Shown here: positions 16,975-26,830 of the stretch, piece by piece | How the letters are laid out: every line of letters begins with the position of its first letter | How positions within the stretch are numbered: the stretch's first letter is position 1 | From: Pseudomonadota bacterium | GTDB lineage: Bacteria; Pseudomonadota; Alphaproteobacteria; Rickettsiales; RGZB01 | Direction: 5' to 3' | Length of the DNA: 52,109 bases | Assembly: GCA_010031735.1 (NCBI GenBank) | Contig: RGZB01000012.1 | Location: 1 to 52,109 of the forward strand | Made by a program: the position numbers and the translations under genes | Notes under the pieces: generated by a model | Seen by the model: the letters and a program-made list of their open reading frames with translations, nothing else | Told to the model about the DNA's origin: nothing | Database searches by the model: none

Positions 16975-17562
16975 TTAGCTGCGGAGCGGGTCTTGGCGCA
17001 GGCGGACGTGGCTGATGACGTTCTTCACGCCTTTCACCTTACCCGCGATGATGGTCGCACGGTTCAGCTCGTTCTGGTCTTGCGCGATCCCCATCAGGTA
17101 GACCGTCGCATTGATGCAATCGACACTGTAGTTGATCGAACGGAGGTTCTTCTCAAGCAGTAACCGGCTTTTTACCTGCGTGATGATCCATAGATCGTTC
17201 GCATAATTCTTCAGCGTGGTCTGGTCGGTCACCTGGATCTCGTTGATCACTTCCTTGACGCCACTCACCTGCCAGGTGATGCGCACGGCATCGACACGGG
17301 TTTGTGGGGAACGTACATCACCGGTGAGGAGCACGCGGCCTTCACTGACTTCTACGTTCACATCACCGAAGAGATCGTTCACATCGTGTTGGAGGAACGC
17401 GGATTTGATCTTCGTCCAGATCGCGTTGTCATCCACCACCGAACCCACACTGCGTTCTTGTGCGACCGTATAACCGGTACCCGCGACACCACCGGCAGCA
17501 ATAGCCAAGCAGCCCGAAAGTGCCGTTGAGAGAATGAGGGATACCAAGAGAGAGCGGATCAT
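16975..17562 (-). CDS. BON-domain outer-membrane lipoprotein, DolP/YraP-like
   Basis: 195 residues from ATG 17562, which overlaps the yraN stop as TGATG and has AGG upstream; a longer frame exists but would bury the lipoprotein signal. The lipobox is LSGC (Cys ~18). Two BON domains follow (~50-115 and ~125-190; NVEVSEGRVLLTGDV and TVYLMGIAQDQNE). E. coli DolP has the same build and lies in the same yraM-yraN-yraP neighbourhood. Known role: phospholipid-binding lipoprotein that supports outer-membrane integrity and division-site functions. Confidence 0.85.
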   Translation of the reverse strand: MIRSLLVSLILSTALSGCLAIAAGGVAGTGYTVAQERSVGSVVDDNAIWTKIKSAFLQHDVNDLFGDVNVEVSEGRVLLTGDVRSPQTRVDAVRITWQVSGVKEVINEIQVTDQTTLKNYANDLWIITQVKSRLLLEKNLRSINYSVDCINATVYLMGIAQDQNELNRATIIAGKVKGVKNVISHVRLRQDPLRS

Positions 17563-17957
17563 CAGCTTACCTGCCATGCGTTTTCTATATGCGTTATATG
17601 CCATGGTGCACACACGCGCACCAAATCAAAGCGAGCGCTCAAAGTAGCAAAACGCGGATTATTTGCAATGAATAATAGTGCCGCGCGTGAAATTCGTTCT
17701 TGCTGTGTGCGTGATAAAACTTCCTGAACATTCGCATCCTGCCGCGCTTTCACCTCGATAAAGGCGAGCATACGGCCGCGACACGCAATGATATCCACCT
17801 CGCCGACCGGCGTTTTATACCGCCGCTCAAGCACCGAATATCCGCGCAGATAAAGATGCAAGCACACCCACCATTCCGCTTTATGGCCGAAGTTGTAGTG
17901 CTTGAGGCGACTTGGCTTCCTGCTTTTCTTAGCCCCGGATTTTGAGCGCACGGGCAT
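17562..17957 (-). CDS. yraN: UPF0102 / YraN-family nuclease-like protein
   Basis: 131 residues with a basic N-terminus. The restriction-endonuclease-like core has GHKAEWWVCLHLYLRGY, VGEVDIIACRGRMLAFIEVKAR: the E, D and ExK residues typical of PD-(D/E)xK folds are present. Cellular role is not established. It overlaps the end of rsmI by 29 nt and shares TGATG with the downstream lipoprotein gene, so the three are one coupled operon. Confidence 0.92.
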   Translation of the reverse strand: MPVRSKSGAKKSRKPSRLKHYNFGHKAEWWVCLHLYLRGYSVLERRYKTPVGEVDIIACRGRMLAFIEVKARQDANVQEVLSRTQQERISRAALLFIANNPRFATLSARFDLVRVCAPWHITHIENAWQVS

Positions 17958-18810
17958 AAATCTCTTTCTTCGGCATATCGAACGTTTCAGAAAGCACTTC
18001 GGATAGATCTTTCACGCTCATGGTCTTCATCGCTTGTAGGATGGCACCGTCGAGATCGTCTATAGAGACCTCTTCTTTCTCCACTGCGAGTGGAGCCACC
18101 ACGATCACGATTTCGCCGCGGACTTTGTCCTCCTTGCTATATTGCGTGTGGAGTTCGACAAGCGTTCCCCTCACCGCCTCTTCATGCAGTTTGGTGAGTT
18201 CTCGCATCACGACCGCTTCACGAGCACCTCCCAGCACCTCTGCCATATCATGGAGTGTCTTTGCCAGACGTTTCGGGCTTTCGTAAAACACCAACGAGAC
18301 TTCCGAAAAACTTTTGAGTGATTTCAGGGTCTGGATACGCTGGCCGGTCTTGGCGGGCAGAAAACCTTGAAAGAAAAAGCGGCTGGCATCGATACCACTG
18401 GAGACGAGTGCGGATATCGCCGCAGAGGGACCCGGAACCGAAAACACCTTTCCACCCGCCGCAAGCACTTCCTGCACGAGCTTCTGGCCTGGGTCGGAAA
18501 CGAGCGGCGTTCCGGCATCCGACACTACCCCCACGACTCCACCACCGATTACTTTATCGACCAGCATGCGACGGGCAGAAGGTGGGGTATGATCGTTGTA
18601 AGTATAGAGTTTGGATTTGATGCCGTAGGCCGATAGCAGGCGGTTGGTGTGGCGTGTATCTTCACATGCAAGCGCATCTGCGGCTTTGAGCACGTCAAGT
18701 GCACGGAGTGTGATGTCGCGCAGGTTCCCGATCGGTGTGGCGATCAGATATAGCCCAGCTTCGGGTTTACTTGGAGGTAAGCTTTGGTTATGATGCGTTT
18801 CAATATTCAT
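17929..18810 (-). CDS. rsmI: 16S rRNA 2'-O-ribose C1402 methyltransferase RsmI
   Basis: 293-residue SAM-dependent tetrapyrrole-methylase-fold enzyme. Motifs: GLYLIATPIGNLRDITLRAL, ACEDTRHTNRLL, VSDAGTPLVSDPG, VPGPSAAISALVSSG, FQGFLPAK and RGEIVIVV. It methylates the ribose of C1402 of 16S rRNA. It heads the rsmI-yraN-dolP-like operon and is divergent from an LpoA-like gene; the same divergent pair is known in E. coli. Confidence 0.97.
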   Translation of the reverse strand: MNIETHHNQSLPPSKPEAGLYLIATPIGNLRDITLRALDVLKAADALACEDTRHTNRLLSAYGIKSKLYTYNDHTPPSARRMLVDKVIGGGVVGVVSDAGTPLVSDPGQKLVQEVLAAGGKVFSVPGPSAAISALVSSGIDASRFFFQGFLPAKTGQRIQTLKSLKSFSEVSLVFYESPKRLAKTLHDMAEVLGGAREAVVMRELTKLHEEAVRGTLVELHTQYSKEDKVRGEIVIVVAPLAVEKEEVSIDDLDGAILQAMKTMSVKDLSEVLSETFDMPKKEIYARALKIRG

Positions 18811-18822
18811 GGATATCAGTTA

Positions 18823-20103
18823 ATGACAAGTATCTACTCTTGGTGCAATAGAATTTCTTCCCTGCTGCTGGTCGCCCTCGTCCTGTTGCTGGCAACCGGC
18901 CCTGCTACGGCGGAAGACCTGCATGTCCGCCCCACGATCTATAACAGCACCAATAACGAGCCGCCGACCAAGGCCTCCTTCATGCCGAACCTCTTCACCG
19001 GCGATAAAGCAGAGAGCATCGATCCTAAAGGCCAAGATAACACCAATCCCACGAAGCGCGTGAAGATCGGACTACTCGTTCCGCTCTCCGGCACCAATGC
19101 CGGCATCGGCCAGATGTTGCAGAATGCTTCCGAGCTTGCACTTTTCGATATCGGCAATCCGAATCTGATCGTACTGCCAATCGATACACAGGATACCAAG
19201 ATCGGCGCAGAGAAAGCGATTCGCCGCGCGGTCGAAGAAAAGGTCGACATCATCCTCGGCCCCGTGTTCAGCGATACGACGAAGACCATCGCACCGGAAG
19301 CATTGGGTAATAATATCAACGTCATCTCCTTCTCGAGCGACCGCAGCATTGCAGAGACCGGCGTATTCACCCTCGGCTTCTTGCCGGAAGAACAGATCGA
19401 GCGTGTCGTGAATTTCGCGTATGGACAGGGTGTCCGTGATTTCTCGGCTCTCGTGACCGACGATGACTTCGGCCGCTTAAGTGTAGAGAAATTACAAACC
19501 GTACTCCGGGATCACGGTGTCGAAGTGAAACATGTCGAATATTATAAGGGTTTAGATGAAAAACTCTCGGCGCGCATCAAATCACTTATCACTGCGACCG
19601 GTGGTAGCCTGGATTCCAAAAAATCCTCGAACCTGCCGCCACGTTCACAAGCGCTTCTCGTTCCGGAAGGCGGCAAAAACCTGCAGAGCATCGCCGCACG
19701 TATTTTCCGCCATGGGGTTGATAGTAACCATATACGCCTGATCGGCAGCGGCCAGTGGGACGACCCGCTGATCCTGAACGAACCGAAATTGCAGGACAGC
19801 TGGTTTGCAAGCTCCGCACCGGTGCAACGGGAAGCATTCGAAAAGCATTTCAATACCGTGTATGGCTATAAACCCATCCGCATGGCGAGTCTTGCTTACG
19901 ATGGTGTTTCGCTGATCGCCATCCTCGCACGTAAAGACGATTTAAGCCGCGCCGCATTGCTCGATGAGCGTGGCTTTGCGGGTGTGAACGGCATCTTCCG
20001 CTTCCGCAAGGATGGCACGATCGAGCGTGCGCTTTCGATACTGGAAGTGAATGACGGCAAGTTCAAAGAGATCGATCCGGCACCGACCAGCTTCGGTAAT
20101 TAA
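18823..20103 (+). CDS. Penicillin-binding-protein activator, LpoA-like periplasmic protein
   Basis: About 426 residues from ATG 18823. The signal peptide has hydrophobic core SLLLVALVLLLATG, with cleavage near ATA-ED; it lacks a lipobox, unlike E. coli LpoA. The body (~75-415) is a type-I periplasmic-binding fold with KIGLLVPLSGTNAGIGQMLQNA, ILGPVFSDTTKTIAPEA and a second lobe with MASLAYDGVSLI. It lies divergent to rsmI-yraN, the place of LpoA (yraM). An ABC amino-acid-binding role is less likely because no permease genes are near. A start at 18784 would overlap rsmI and disturb the signal peptide. The stop overlaps the convergent hemW stop by 4 nt. Confidence 0.85.
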   Translation: MTSIYSWCNRISSLLLVALVLLLATGPATAEDLHVRPTIYNSTNNEPPTKASFMPNLFTGDKAESIDPKGQDNTNPTKRVKIGLLVPLSGTNAGIGQMLQNASELALFDIGNPNLIVLPIDTQDTKIGAEKAIRRAVEEKVDIILGPVFSDTTKTIAPEALGNNINVISFSSDRSIAETGVFTLGFLPEEQIERVVNFAYGQGVRDFSALVTDDDFGRLSVEKLQTVLRDHGVEVKHVEYYKGLDEKLSARIKSLITATGGSLDSKKSSNLPPRSQALLVPEGGKNLQSIAARIFRHGVDSNHIRLIGSGQWDDPLILNEPKLQDSWFASSAPVQREAFEKHFNTVYGYKPIRMASLAYDGVSLIAILARKDDLSRAALLDERGFAGVNGIFRFRKDGTIERALSILEVNDGKFKEIDPAPTSFGN

Positions 20104-21260
20104 TCCACCAATTGTTCTATCACGCGGGTGAGTAGCATCCGGCCTTTATCGGTTGCTCTGAGGTATTCCTCGTCCAATACCAGTAAACCTTGCAGCTTCA
20201 GGTTTTGAAGTTTTGCCCCGAGCCATTCCACCGCATCGGCATGGAACATGCGACGTATCTTCTCACGGCGGATGCCTTCCTTCAGGCGAAGTCCCATCAT
20301 CAGGAATTCCGCCTTCAGGCTTTCACCATTTACAATCTCCTCCGATTGCAGCCCCTGCGACTTCTCCGCAACGGAGGAAAGCCAGAGATCGGGACGATGT
20401 TGCATCAGCAGTGCACGGCGGCCCTCCGCATGCTTCAAGCGGCTATGAGCACCAGGGCCAATCCCCAGATATTCCCCATACTGCCAGTAAGCAAGATTGT
20501 GCTTCGATTCATAGCCGGGAAGCGCGTAGTTCGAGACTTCGTAATCCACCATGCCCTTTTCGCCAACGATATCTTTCGTCATCTCATAGAGGTCGATCGC
20601 AAGGTCTTCTTGCGGGAGCTGGAACTGCTTCTGTTGATACTGACTGTAGAACGGCGTGCCCTTCTCGATGGTAAGCTGGTAAAGAGAGATATGTTTTGCC
20701 GCGAGTGCGAGTGCTGTCTTCAGTTCTTTCTCCCACGACTCAGCTGTCTGTCCCGGCCGGGCATAGATAAGGTCGAACGAATAATTCTCGAAGATGCTGG
20801 CCGCAAGTTCGATCGCAGCACGCGCTTCTTTTACATCATGCTCACGGCCTAAGAATTTCAGATCGGTTTCGATGAGCGACTGTATACCAAGCGACAGGCG
20901 GTTTACCCCCGCAGATCTAAACGCTTTGAATTTTCCGGCTTCGGTAGAGGTTGGGTTTGCTTCGAGTGTAATCTCGATATTGGGTGCGAAGCGCCAATGC
21001 TTATGCGCCTCCTCGATCACCTTGGCTACGGTTTCCGGTTCCATCAGAGACGGTGTGCCGCCACCGAAAAAGATACTCGAGAGTTCGCGCTTTGGAAGTT
21101 CACGAGCATAATACGCCATCTCTTTTGTATATGCATCACGCCACGCAGCATGGTCGATCGTGCTTGCGACGTGGCTGTTGAAATCGCAGTACGGGCACTT
21201 GGCTTTGCAGAACGGCCAATGCACATACAGCGCCATCTGATCGGGTGCTATGTGAAACAT
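20100..21260 (-). CDS. hemW: Radical SAM haem chaperone HemW
   Basis: 386 residues. The radical-SAM motif is FCKAKCPYCDF (C18, C22, C25) binding a 4Fe-4S cluster, with FFGGGTPSLM, ITLEANPTS and RLSLGIQSL downstream, and the HemN C-terminal domain with LGIGPGAHS and EFLMMGLRL. HemW lacks the extended N-terminus of the coproporphyrinogen oxidase HemN and is known to hold and insert haem. It overlaps rdgB by 13 nt, so rph-rdgB-hemW form an operon. Confidence 0.94.
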   Translation of the reverse strand: MFHIAPDQMALYVHWPFCKAKCPYCDFNSHVASTIDHAAWRDAYTKEMAYYARELPKRELSSIFFGGGTPSLMEPETVAKVIEEAHKHWRFAPNIEITLEANPTSTEAGKFKAFRSAGVNRLSLGIQSLIETDLKFLGREHDVKEARAAIELAASIFENYSFDLIYARPGQTAESWEKELKTALALAAKHISLYQLTIEKGTPFYSQYQQKQFQLPQEDLAIDLYEMTKDIVGEKGMVDYEVSNYALPGYESKHNLAYWQYGEYLGIGPGAHSRLKHAEGRRALLMQHRPDLWLSSVAEKSQGLQSEEIVNGESLKAEFLMMGLRLKEGIRREKIRRMFHADAVEWLGAKLQNLKLQGLLVLDEEYLRATDKGRMLLTRVIEQLVD

Positions 21261-21856
21261 GCCTGTATCAACTGACGGAAGGCGTCGGCGCGGTGGCTGA
21301 TGCGATGCTTCTCATCCGGATGCATCTCGCCGAACGTCACACCATAACCATCCGGTACGAAGATAGGGTCATAACCAAAACCCGAACGCCCACGCGCAGG
21401 GAATACGAGTGTACCGAACACCTTACCCTCGAATTCGACATGTTCACCATCCGGCCAACAGAGTGAAAGCGCACACACGAAATGTGCTCGGTGCCCTTGA
21501 TCCGTTCCGGTCTTCCCAATCAATTCTGCCTGGATGCGCGCACTCGCCGCACGAAAATCTTTCGCCTCCCCCGCCCAGCGTGCAGAGTAAATTCCCGGCG
21601 CACCATCGAGTGCATCGACCGCTAAACCCGAATCATCACTTAGACTGGGCAGTCTTGTCTTTTCGACAAAGTATCTGGATTTGATGTAGGCATTTCCAAC
21701 GAAGGTTTCTTCGGTTTCATCCGGCTCACTGAATCCAAAACTCGGCCCACTTACCACGTCGATATGATAGGGCTTAAGCAAATCACCGATCTCGCGGATC
21801 TTACCCGGATTGTGGCTCGCGATCACCAGTTTGTTATCCGTGAACTTACGTGTCAC
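21248..21856 (-). CDS. rdgB: XTP/dITP pyrophosphatase (RdgB/HAM1 family)
   Basis: 202 residues from a GTG at 21856, one nucleotide after the rph stop. A longer frame reaches an ATG at 21904 inside rph, but the family N-terminus (KLVIASHNPGKIREI) fits the GTG. Further motifs: SDDSGLAVDALDGAPGIYSARWAG, GRSGFGYDPIFVP, GEMHPDEKHRISHR. It hydrolyses non-canonical purine triphosphates to keep hypoxanthine and xanthine out of DNA. The operon also carries rph and hemW; endonuclease V (nfi), which acts on the same lesion once in DNA, is elsewhere in the window. Confidence 0.95.
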   Translation of the reverse strand: MTRKFTDNKLVIASHNPGKIREIGDLLKPYHIDVVSGPSFGFSEPDETEETFVGNAYIKSRYFVEKTRLPSLSDDSGLAVDALDGAPGIYSARWAGEAKDFRAASARIQAELIGKTGTDQGHRAHFVCALSLCWPDGEHVEFEGKVFGTLVFPARGRSGFGYDPIFVPDGYGVTFGEMHPDEKHRISHRADAFRQLIQACFT

Positions 21857-21857
21857 G

Positions 21858-22631
21858 CTATAAACCCAATGCTTTTTTCTGTGCCGCCACCAGTTCCGCA
21901 ACACCCTTCTTTGCCAGTGCCATCAGCTGCAAGAATGCCTCTTCGGTGAACGGTTCACCTTCTGCGGTACCTTGCACTTCGACGAGTTTGCCGGAAGATG
22001 TGATGACAAAGTTCGCATCCGCCTCGGCGTTGCTATCCTCATCATAATCCAGATCGAGCACCGGAACACCTTTGTAGATGCCGCACGAAACGGCAGCCAC
22101 GAAATCCGTGACCGGCAGATGCGCGATCGAACGCGCTCCCACGACTTTCTGAAGTGCCAGATGCATCGCGACAAAACCACCGGTGATGGAAGCCGTACGC
22201 GTACCGCCATCGGCATTGATCACATCGCAATCGATCGTGATCTGGCGCTCACCCAGTTTCTTTAAATCCACCACGGCGCGGAGTGAACGGCCGATCAACC
22301 GCTGGATCTCCTGTGTGCGGCCGGATTGTTTACCCTTCGCAGCTTCACGCGGCACGCGGCTGTGGGTTGCACGTGGAAGCATTCCGTATTCTGCGGTTAC
22401 CCAACCCTTGCCCGTATTCCGAAGGAACGGCGGGACGGATTCTTCGACCGTTGCGGTGCACAGTACACGCGTGTTGCCGAAATGGATGAGGCAGGACCCT
22501 TCTGCATGGTCGCTCACCCCCGTCTCGAGTTTGATGCCGCGGAGCATATCTGCCCCACGTTTAGAGGGGCGAACCACGCCATTTCCTGCGTTATTTTTTG
22601 AAACAGGTATTGAAACCATACGATTTTCCAT
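21858..22631 (-). CDS. rph: Ribonuclease PH
   Basis: 257 residues, phosphorolytic 3'-5' exoribonuclease that trims tRNA 3' ends. Motifs: [73 protein letters not shown] and [19 protein letters not shown]. The N-terminus carries about 19 residues before [11 protein letters not shown], where many RNases PH start, so the start may be later (Met5 is alternative). It is first of rph-rdgB-hemW and divergent from grpE. Confidence 0.95.
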   Translation of the reverse strand: MENRMVSIPVSKNNAGNGVVRPSKRGADMLRGIKLETGVSDHAEGSCLIHFGNTRVLCTATVEESVPPFLRNTGKGWVTAEYGMLPRATHSRVPREAAKGKQSGRTQEIQRLIGRSLRAVVDLKKLGERQITIDCDVINADGGTRTASITGGFVAMHLALQKVVGARSIAHLPVTDFVAAVSCGIYKGVPVLDLDYDEDSNAEADANFVITSSGKLVEVQGTAEGEPFTEEAFLQLMALAKKGVAELVAAQKKALGL

Positions 22632-22672
22632 TACATATAAAGTCGATTTTAACGGGAAACTAGCACAGTACC

Positions 22673-23230
22673 ATGCAGAAGAAAACTAAAAATACGCCGG
22701 ATTTTCAAGAACCTGTGGCGGATGAAGCCGCCGTCCAAGAAACCACCACCCCACCGGTGGAGGAAGTGAATCCTTTAGTACAGGAAGTGGCCACGCTTAA
22801 AGATCAGGTACTCCGCGCGCTTGCTGAGGCTGAAAACACCCGTCGCCGTGCCCAAAAAGAAGTCGAGGATGCCCGGAAATACGCCGTTTCTTCCTTTGCC
22901 GGCGATTTGATCAACGTACTTGAAAACCTGTACCGCGCAGAAGAAAGCCTGCCCGCGGATGTACAGGATACGGCACTCAAGAACTTCATCGAAGGCGTGA
23001 AACTGACGAAAAACGAACTCACCAAAGTGTTCGACCAACACGGCCTGAAACGCATCTTCCCGCAAGGCGAAACCTTCGACCACAACCTCCACCAAGCCGT
23101 GGTACAGATTCCGAGTGCTGATGTTGCCCCAGGGACGGTCGTGCAGGTCATGCAAGCGGGTTATGTGCTGAAAGACCGCCTACTCCGCCCGGCGATGGTC
23201 GGCGTTTCAACGGCGCCAGAACAGGCTTAA
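22673..23230 (+). CDS. grpE: GrpE, DnaK nucleotide-exchange factor
   Basis: 185 residues. Acidic, disordered N-terminus (~1-35), a long helix ([33 protein letters not shown]) and the C-terminal beta domain with [12 protein letters not shown] and VLQ-like [20 protein letters not shown]. It releases ADP from DnaK. It is close to clpB in the window, the two being separated by a convergent gene; hrcA and dnaKJ are not seen. The stop overlaps the convergent stop by 4 nt. Confidence 0.95.
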   Translation: MQKKTKNTPDFQEPVADEAAVQETTTPPVEEVNPLVQEVATLKDQVLRALAEAENTRRRAQKEVEDARKYAVSSFAGDLINVLENLYRAEESLPADVQDTALKNFIEGVKLTKNELTKVFDQHGLKRIFPQGETFDHNLHQAVVQIPSADVAPGTVVQVMQAGYVLKDRLLRPAMVGVSTAPEQA

Positions 23231-24021
23231 CGCTTCATACAGGATTCAAGCGTCGTGCATTTACTGGTCATGATGCCGTGCGCCTCACCCACCATGGAAA
23301 CCCCGCGCGCCTTGACGGGCAGGAAATCCGTTTTATCGAGATAGACATGAATCGTGGTATCGCCACGGTTTTTCTTTTCCTGCTTCTCATTATTGGTGAA
23401 ACCTGCGACCGGCACTTCTTTTAGCGCCACATGCACCAGCCCCTTCTCTTCCGGCAGCACCTCGAACGCAATGTCGGAACGACGGCGGCCGTCATAAAGC
23501 GGCAGGGAAAACTTTTTCGCACCGCCTTTATAGGATTCGATCACCTTCTGGCGGGCAACCAGGAACGCAGTTAGTGGATCATAAGCACCCTTGGTTTGTG
23601 AAGCCGGCACCGGAGGACGCTTGCCCGGATTCTCCGGTGGATCATTGCGATACGATTTAACCGAACCATCGTCCTTGTAGGTAATCGCGATATTGCGTGT
23701 TTTCTTACGGAAATCGAACTTCGTCGTATAGGAAACCGGGCGATACTGTCCTTTCTCATAGACCACATCGGTCTTGGTCTCCGAGCCGTAACGGGTAATG
23801 GTTTTAGCCAGGCCGGACGTGGTGATAATGGCCGTTGCCTTCACATTGCCTTTCGTGTCCGGCACAAAGGAAGTGATGAAATCCGCGATAGGGAACGCCG
23901 ACCAATAGACCACCACATGGCGAATCTCTGTTTTATTGAGGGTTTCCGACGGCAAGGCATGGGATGCCAGGGGGGTCAGTAAAAATACTGCCAGGAGACA
24001 TATTGAAGCGCTGAATTTCAT
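23227..24021 (-). CDS. Exported DUF3108-type protein of unknown function
   Basis: 264 residues. Signal peptide (SICLLAVFLLTPLASHA, cleavage near 22). The body is beta-rich with pattern VVVYWSAFPIADFITSF, SYTTKFDFRKKTRNIAITY, YDPLTAFLVARQKVI and DKTDFLPVKARGVSMVG, which fits DUF3108 (periplasmic, resembling outer-membrane lipid-carrier beta shells). Function unknown. It starts 35 nt from clpB on the opposite strand, and its stop overlaps grpE. Two cysteines near the C-terminus (KCTTLESC) could form a disulfide. Confidence 0.85.
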   Translation of the reverse strand: MKFSASICLLAVFLLTPLASHALPSETLNKTEIRHVVVYWSAFPIADFITSFVPDTKGNVKATAIITTSGLAKTITRYGSETKTDVVYEKGQYRPVSYTTKFDFRKKTRNIAITYKDDGSVKSYRNDPPENPGKRPPVPASQTKGAYDPLTAFLVARQKVIESYKGGAKKFSLPLYDGRRRSDIAFEVLPEEKGLVHVALKEVPVAGFTNNEKQEKKNRGDTTIHVYLDKTDFLPVKARGVSMVGEAHGIMTSKCTTLESCMKR

Positions 24022-24032
24022 GCCTATATAAT
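24002..24032 (+). promoter_or_regulatory. Candidate clpB promoter (RpoH- or housekeeping-type)
   Basis: ATTGAAG (24002-24008) and CCTATAT (24023-24029), which fits CYTATNT of alphaproteobacterial heat-shock -10 boxes. TATAAT (24027-24032) with TTGAAG at an 18-nt spacing gives a housekeeping alternative. It sits over the first codons of the divergent gene, just ahead of clpB. Confidence 0.4.
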
Positions 24033-24056
24033 AGCTAAGGGAGAGAGAAATACCAT

Positions 24057-26621
24057 ATGCAACTCGATAAATTCACCGAAAACATGCAGCGTGTGATACA
24101 GGCGGCACAAAATACCGCGCTGTCCGAACAGCATCAACAGCTGACCCCGGAACATGTGCTGCAAGCCATGTTGCAGCAAGATGATAACCTCGCCCTGCAT
24201 CTCATCAAAAGCTGTGGTGCGGATGCACGCACGGTGATGGATAGGGTTTCGGCTGAGGTGAATAAACTACCGAAGGTACAGGGTGCGAATATGTACCTGG
24301 ATACCAAAACCGCATCGATTCTTGCGAAGGCATCCGCTATCGCCAGCAAGGCAGGGGATAGCTTCACCACCGTGGAGCGTGTGCTCCAGGCGATCGTGGA
24401 TTCAGATTCCACGGCCGCGAAGATACTTAAAGATGCCGGTGTCACGGCACGTAAATTACAGGAGCAGATTAATACCATGCGTAAAGGAAGAACCGCAGAT
24501 ACCGCAAGCGCCGAGAGCGGCTTTGATGCCTTGAAGCGCTATGCGAACGATCTGACCGAAAAAGCGATGAACGGCAAACTTGACCCGGTCATCGGACGCG
24601 ATGAAGAAATCCGCCGCACGATACAGGTGCTCTCGCGCCGCACAAAGAACAATCCGGTGCTGATCGGTGAACCCGGTGTCGGTAAGACCGCGATCGTGGA
24701 AGGCCTTGCCCAACGTATCGTTTCCGGTGACGTGCCGGAGAACCTGAAATCGAAACGTCTGATGGCGCTCGATCTCGGTGCGCTTATCGCGGGGGCCAAA
24801 TTCCGCGGCGAATTCGAAGAACGACTGAAATCCGTTTTGAAAGAAATCACCGCTGCTGAAGGCGAAGTGATTCTGTTCATCGATGAACTCCATACACTCG
24901 TGGGTGCTGGCGCAGCCGAAGGTGCCGTGGACGCCTCGAACTTACTCAAGCCTGCACTCGCACGCGGCGAACTGCACTGCGTAGGTGCCACCACGCTCGA
25001 TGAATACCGCAAACACATCGAGAAAGATGCGGCCCTCGCTCGCCGCTTCCAAACGGTATTCGTTTCTGAGCCGACGGTGCAGGACACGATCTCGATCCTG
25101 CGCGGACTCAAGGAGAAATACGAAGTACACCACGGTGTGCGCATCACCGATAATGCTATTGTCTCCGCAGCGACACTCTCGCATCGCTATATCAGCGACC
25201 GCTTCCTGCCGGATAAAGCCATCGATCTGATCGACGAAGCGGCAAGCAGGCTGCGTATGCAGGTGGACAGCAAACCGGAAGCGATCGATGAGCTCGACCG
25301 CAAGATCATCCAGCTCAAGATCGAACGCGAAGCTCTGAAGAAAGAGAAAGACAAGGCCTCTATCGATCGTCTTGAGAAACTTCATAAAGAACTCGAGGGA
25401 CTAGAGAAAAAATCCGGCGAGCTGACTGCCGTGTGGAAAAAAGAGAAAGACAAGCTTGCACAAGCACAAAAAATCAAAGAGCAGCTTGAGGATGCGCGCA
25501 AACAACTCGATATCGCGCAGCGCGAAGGTAAACTCGAGAAAGCAGGCGAACTCACGTATGCGGTGATCCCGGCGCTCGAGAAACAATTGAAAAATGCCGA
25601 GAATGTTTCTGCTGGCGAGATGGTCAAAGAAGAAGTCGATGAAGACGATATTGCCCATGTGGTTGCAAAATGGACGGGCATCGAAGTAGAGAAAATGCTG
25701 ACGGGTGAGAAAGAAAAACTCCTCCGCATGGAAGCAGAACTCAGGAAAAAAGTCGTGGGTCAGGAACAAGCACTCTCCTCGGTGAGCGATGCGCTTCGCC
25801 GCGCACGCGCAGGCTTGCAGGAAGAATCGCGCCCACTCGGCTCGTTCTTATTCTTGGGCCCGACCGGTGTCGGCAAAACCGAACTCTCCAAAGCGCTCGC
25901 ACTTTTTATGTTCGATGACGAGAATGCACTGCTCCGCTTCGATATGTCAGAGTATATGGAGAAGCATGCCGTATCGCGTTTAGTAGGTGCCCCTCCGGGA
26001 TATGTGGGATATGAAGAAGGTGGCAGCTTGACCGAAGCCGTACGCCGCAGACCCTACCAAGTGATACTCTTCGACGAGATCGAGAAAGCGCATCCCGATG
26101 TGTTCAACATCCTCCTTCAAGTCCTGGATGGCGGCAGGCTGACCGACGGCCAGGGCCGCACGGTAGATTTCACCAACGTGATCATAATCCTGACGTCGAA
26201 CCTGGGCGCAGAATATCTGGCGAATCTGCCAGATGGCGCCTCCGCCGAAGATGCAAGGAAAGACGTGATGGAAGTCGTGAAGCATGCATTCCGTCCGGAA
26301 TTCCTGAACCGGCTGGACGAAGTGATCCTCTTCAATCGCTTGCAAAAAGCCGATATGGGCAAGATCGTGGATATCCAACTCGCACTGCTCAAAAAACGCC
26401 TGGAGGCAAAACAAGTCGGCTTCAAGATCGACGATAAAGCCGTCTCCTGGCTTTCTGAACAGGGTTACGACCCGGTATATGGCGCCCGCCCGCTGAAACG
26501 CGTGGTGCAGCGTGAAGTGCAGAACAAACTCGCGAGCCTACTGCTCGAGGGCAAGATCCTCGGCGGCCAGACGGCGAAGGTAACCGCTGGCAAGTCGGGG
26601 ATCGAAATCACCGCTGCATAA
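24057..26621 (+). CDS. clpB: ClpB disaggregase
   Basis: 854-residue AAA+ chaperone. N-domain ~1-145 ([18 protein letters not shown]), first ATPase with Walker A GEPGVGKT (~204) and Walker [16 protein letters not shown], middle coiled coil ~405-525 (Lys/Glu-rich), and second ATPase with [15 protein letters not shown] and [13 protein letters not shown]. The C-terminal domain has [15 protein letters not shown] and [10 protein letters not shown]. The M-domain and the absence of a ClpP-binding loop separate it from ClpA/ClpC. It works with DnaK/GrpE to dissolve aggregates. RBS AGGGAGAGAG. A strong terminator follows at 26651. Confidence 0.98.
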   Translation: MQLDKFTENMQRVIQAAQNTALSEQHQQLTPEHVLQAMLQQDDNLALHLIKSCGADARTVMDRVSAEVNKLPKVQGANMYLDTKTASILAKASAIASKAGDSFTTVERVLQAIVDSDSTAAKILKDAGVTARKLQEQINTMRKGRTADTASAESGFDALKRYANDLTEKAMNGKLDPVIGRDEEIRRTIQVLSRRTKNNPVLIGEPGVGKTAIVEGLAQRIVSGDVPENLKSKRLMALDLGALIAGAKFRGEFEERLKSVLKEITAAEGEVILFIDELHTLVGAGAAEGAVDASNLLKPALARGELHCVGATTLDEYRKHIEKDAALARRFQTVFVSEPTVQDTISILRGLKEKYEVHHGVRITDNAIVSAATLSHRYISDRFLPDKAIDLIDEAASRLRMQVDSKPEAIDELDRKIIQLKIEREALKKEKDKASIDRLEKLHKELEGLEKKSGELTAVWKKEKDKLAQAQKIKEQLEDARKQLDIAQREGKLEKAGELTYAVIPALEKQLKNAENVSAGEMVKEEVDEDDIAHVVAKWTGIEVEKMLTGEKEKLLRMEAELRKKVVGQEQALSSVSDALRRARAGLQEESRPLGSFLFLGPTGVGKTELSKALALFMFDDENALLRFDMSEYMEKHAVSRLVGAPPGYVGYEEGGSLTEAVRRRPYQVILFDEIEKAHPDVFNILLQVLDGGRLTDGQGRTVDFTNVIIILTSNLGAEYLANLPDGASAEDARKDVMEVVKHAFRPEFLNRLDEVILFNRLQKADMGKIVDIQLALLKKRLEAKQVGFKIDDKAVSWLSEQGYDPVYGARPLKRVVQREVQNKLASLLLEGKILGGQTAKVTAGKSGIEITAA

Positions 26622-26650
26622 CACCCATATACATAGAGTCTCCCTTTAAA

Positions 26651-26682
26651 ACACCGGCGCCCCCCCTCGCCGGTGTTTTTTT
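26651..26682 (+). terminator. Intrinsic terminator after clpB
   Basis: ACACCGGCG (26651-26659) pairs with CGCCGGTGT (26668-26676) around a C-rich 8-nt loop and runs into seven Ts (26676-26682). Confidence 0.93.
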
Positions 26683-26736
26683 ACTGGGCGATTTTTGCTC
26701 TATTTAGGAAAATTTTGCCTAGCTGTCCCTCACTTA

Positions 26737-26751
26737 AGGCAGTTCATGCCT
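26737..26751. promoter_or_regulatory. Possible enhancer site upstream of the sigma-54 promoter
   Basis: AGGCA (26737-26741), 5 nt, TGCCT (26747-26751). A half copy, TGCCTAG, also lies ~30 nt upstream. It is 80-95 nt ahead of the -24 box, where a sigma-54 activator such as FlbD would bind. No consensus test was possible. Confidence 0.25.
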
Positions 26752-26830
26752 AGATACCCTTGTTAGGACGCCTGCGTTTGATTTTCATTTTATCTATGTA
26801 TTACAGTTTGTTATGAGTTTTTTATAAAAC

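Noticed and set aside
22604-22672. Heat-shock promoter ahead of grpE
   Set aside because: TTGAAA at 22610 has no -10 box at a valid spacing that fits either the RpoH or housekeeping pattern well.
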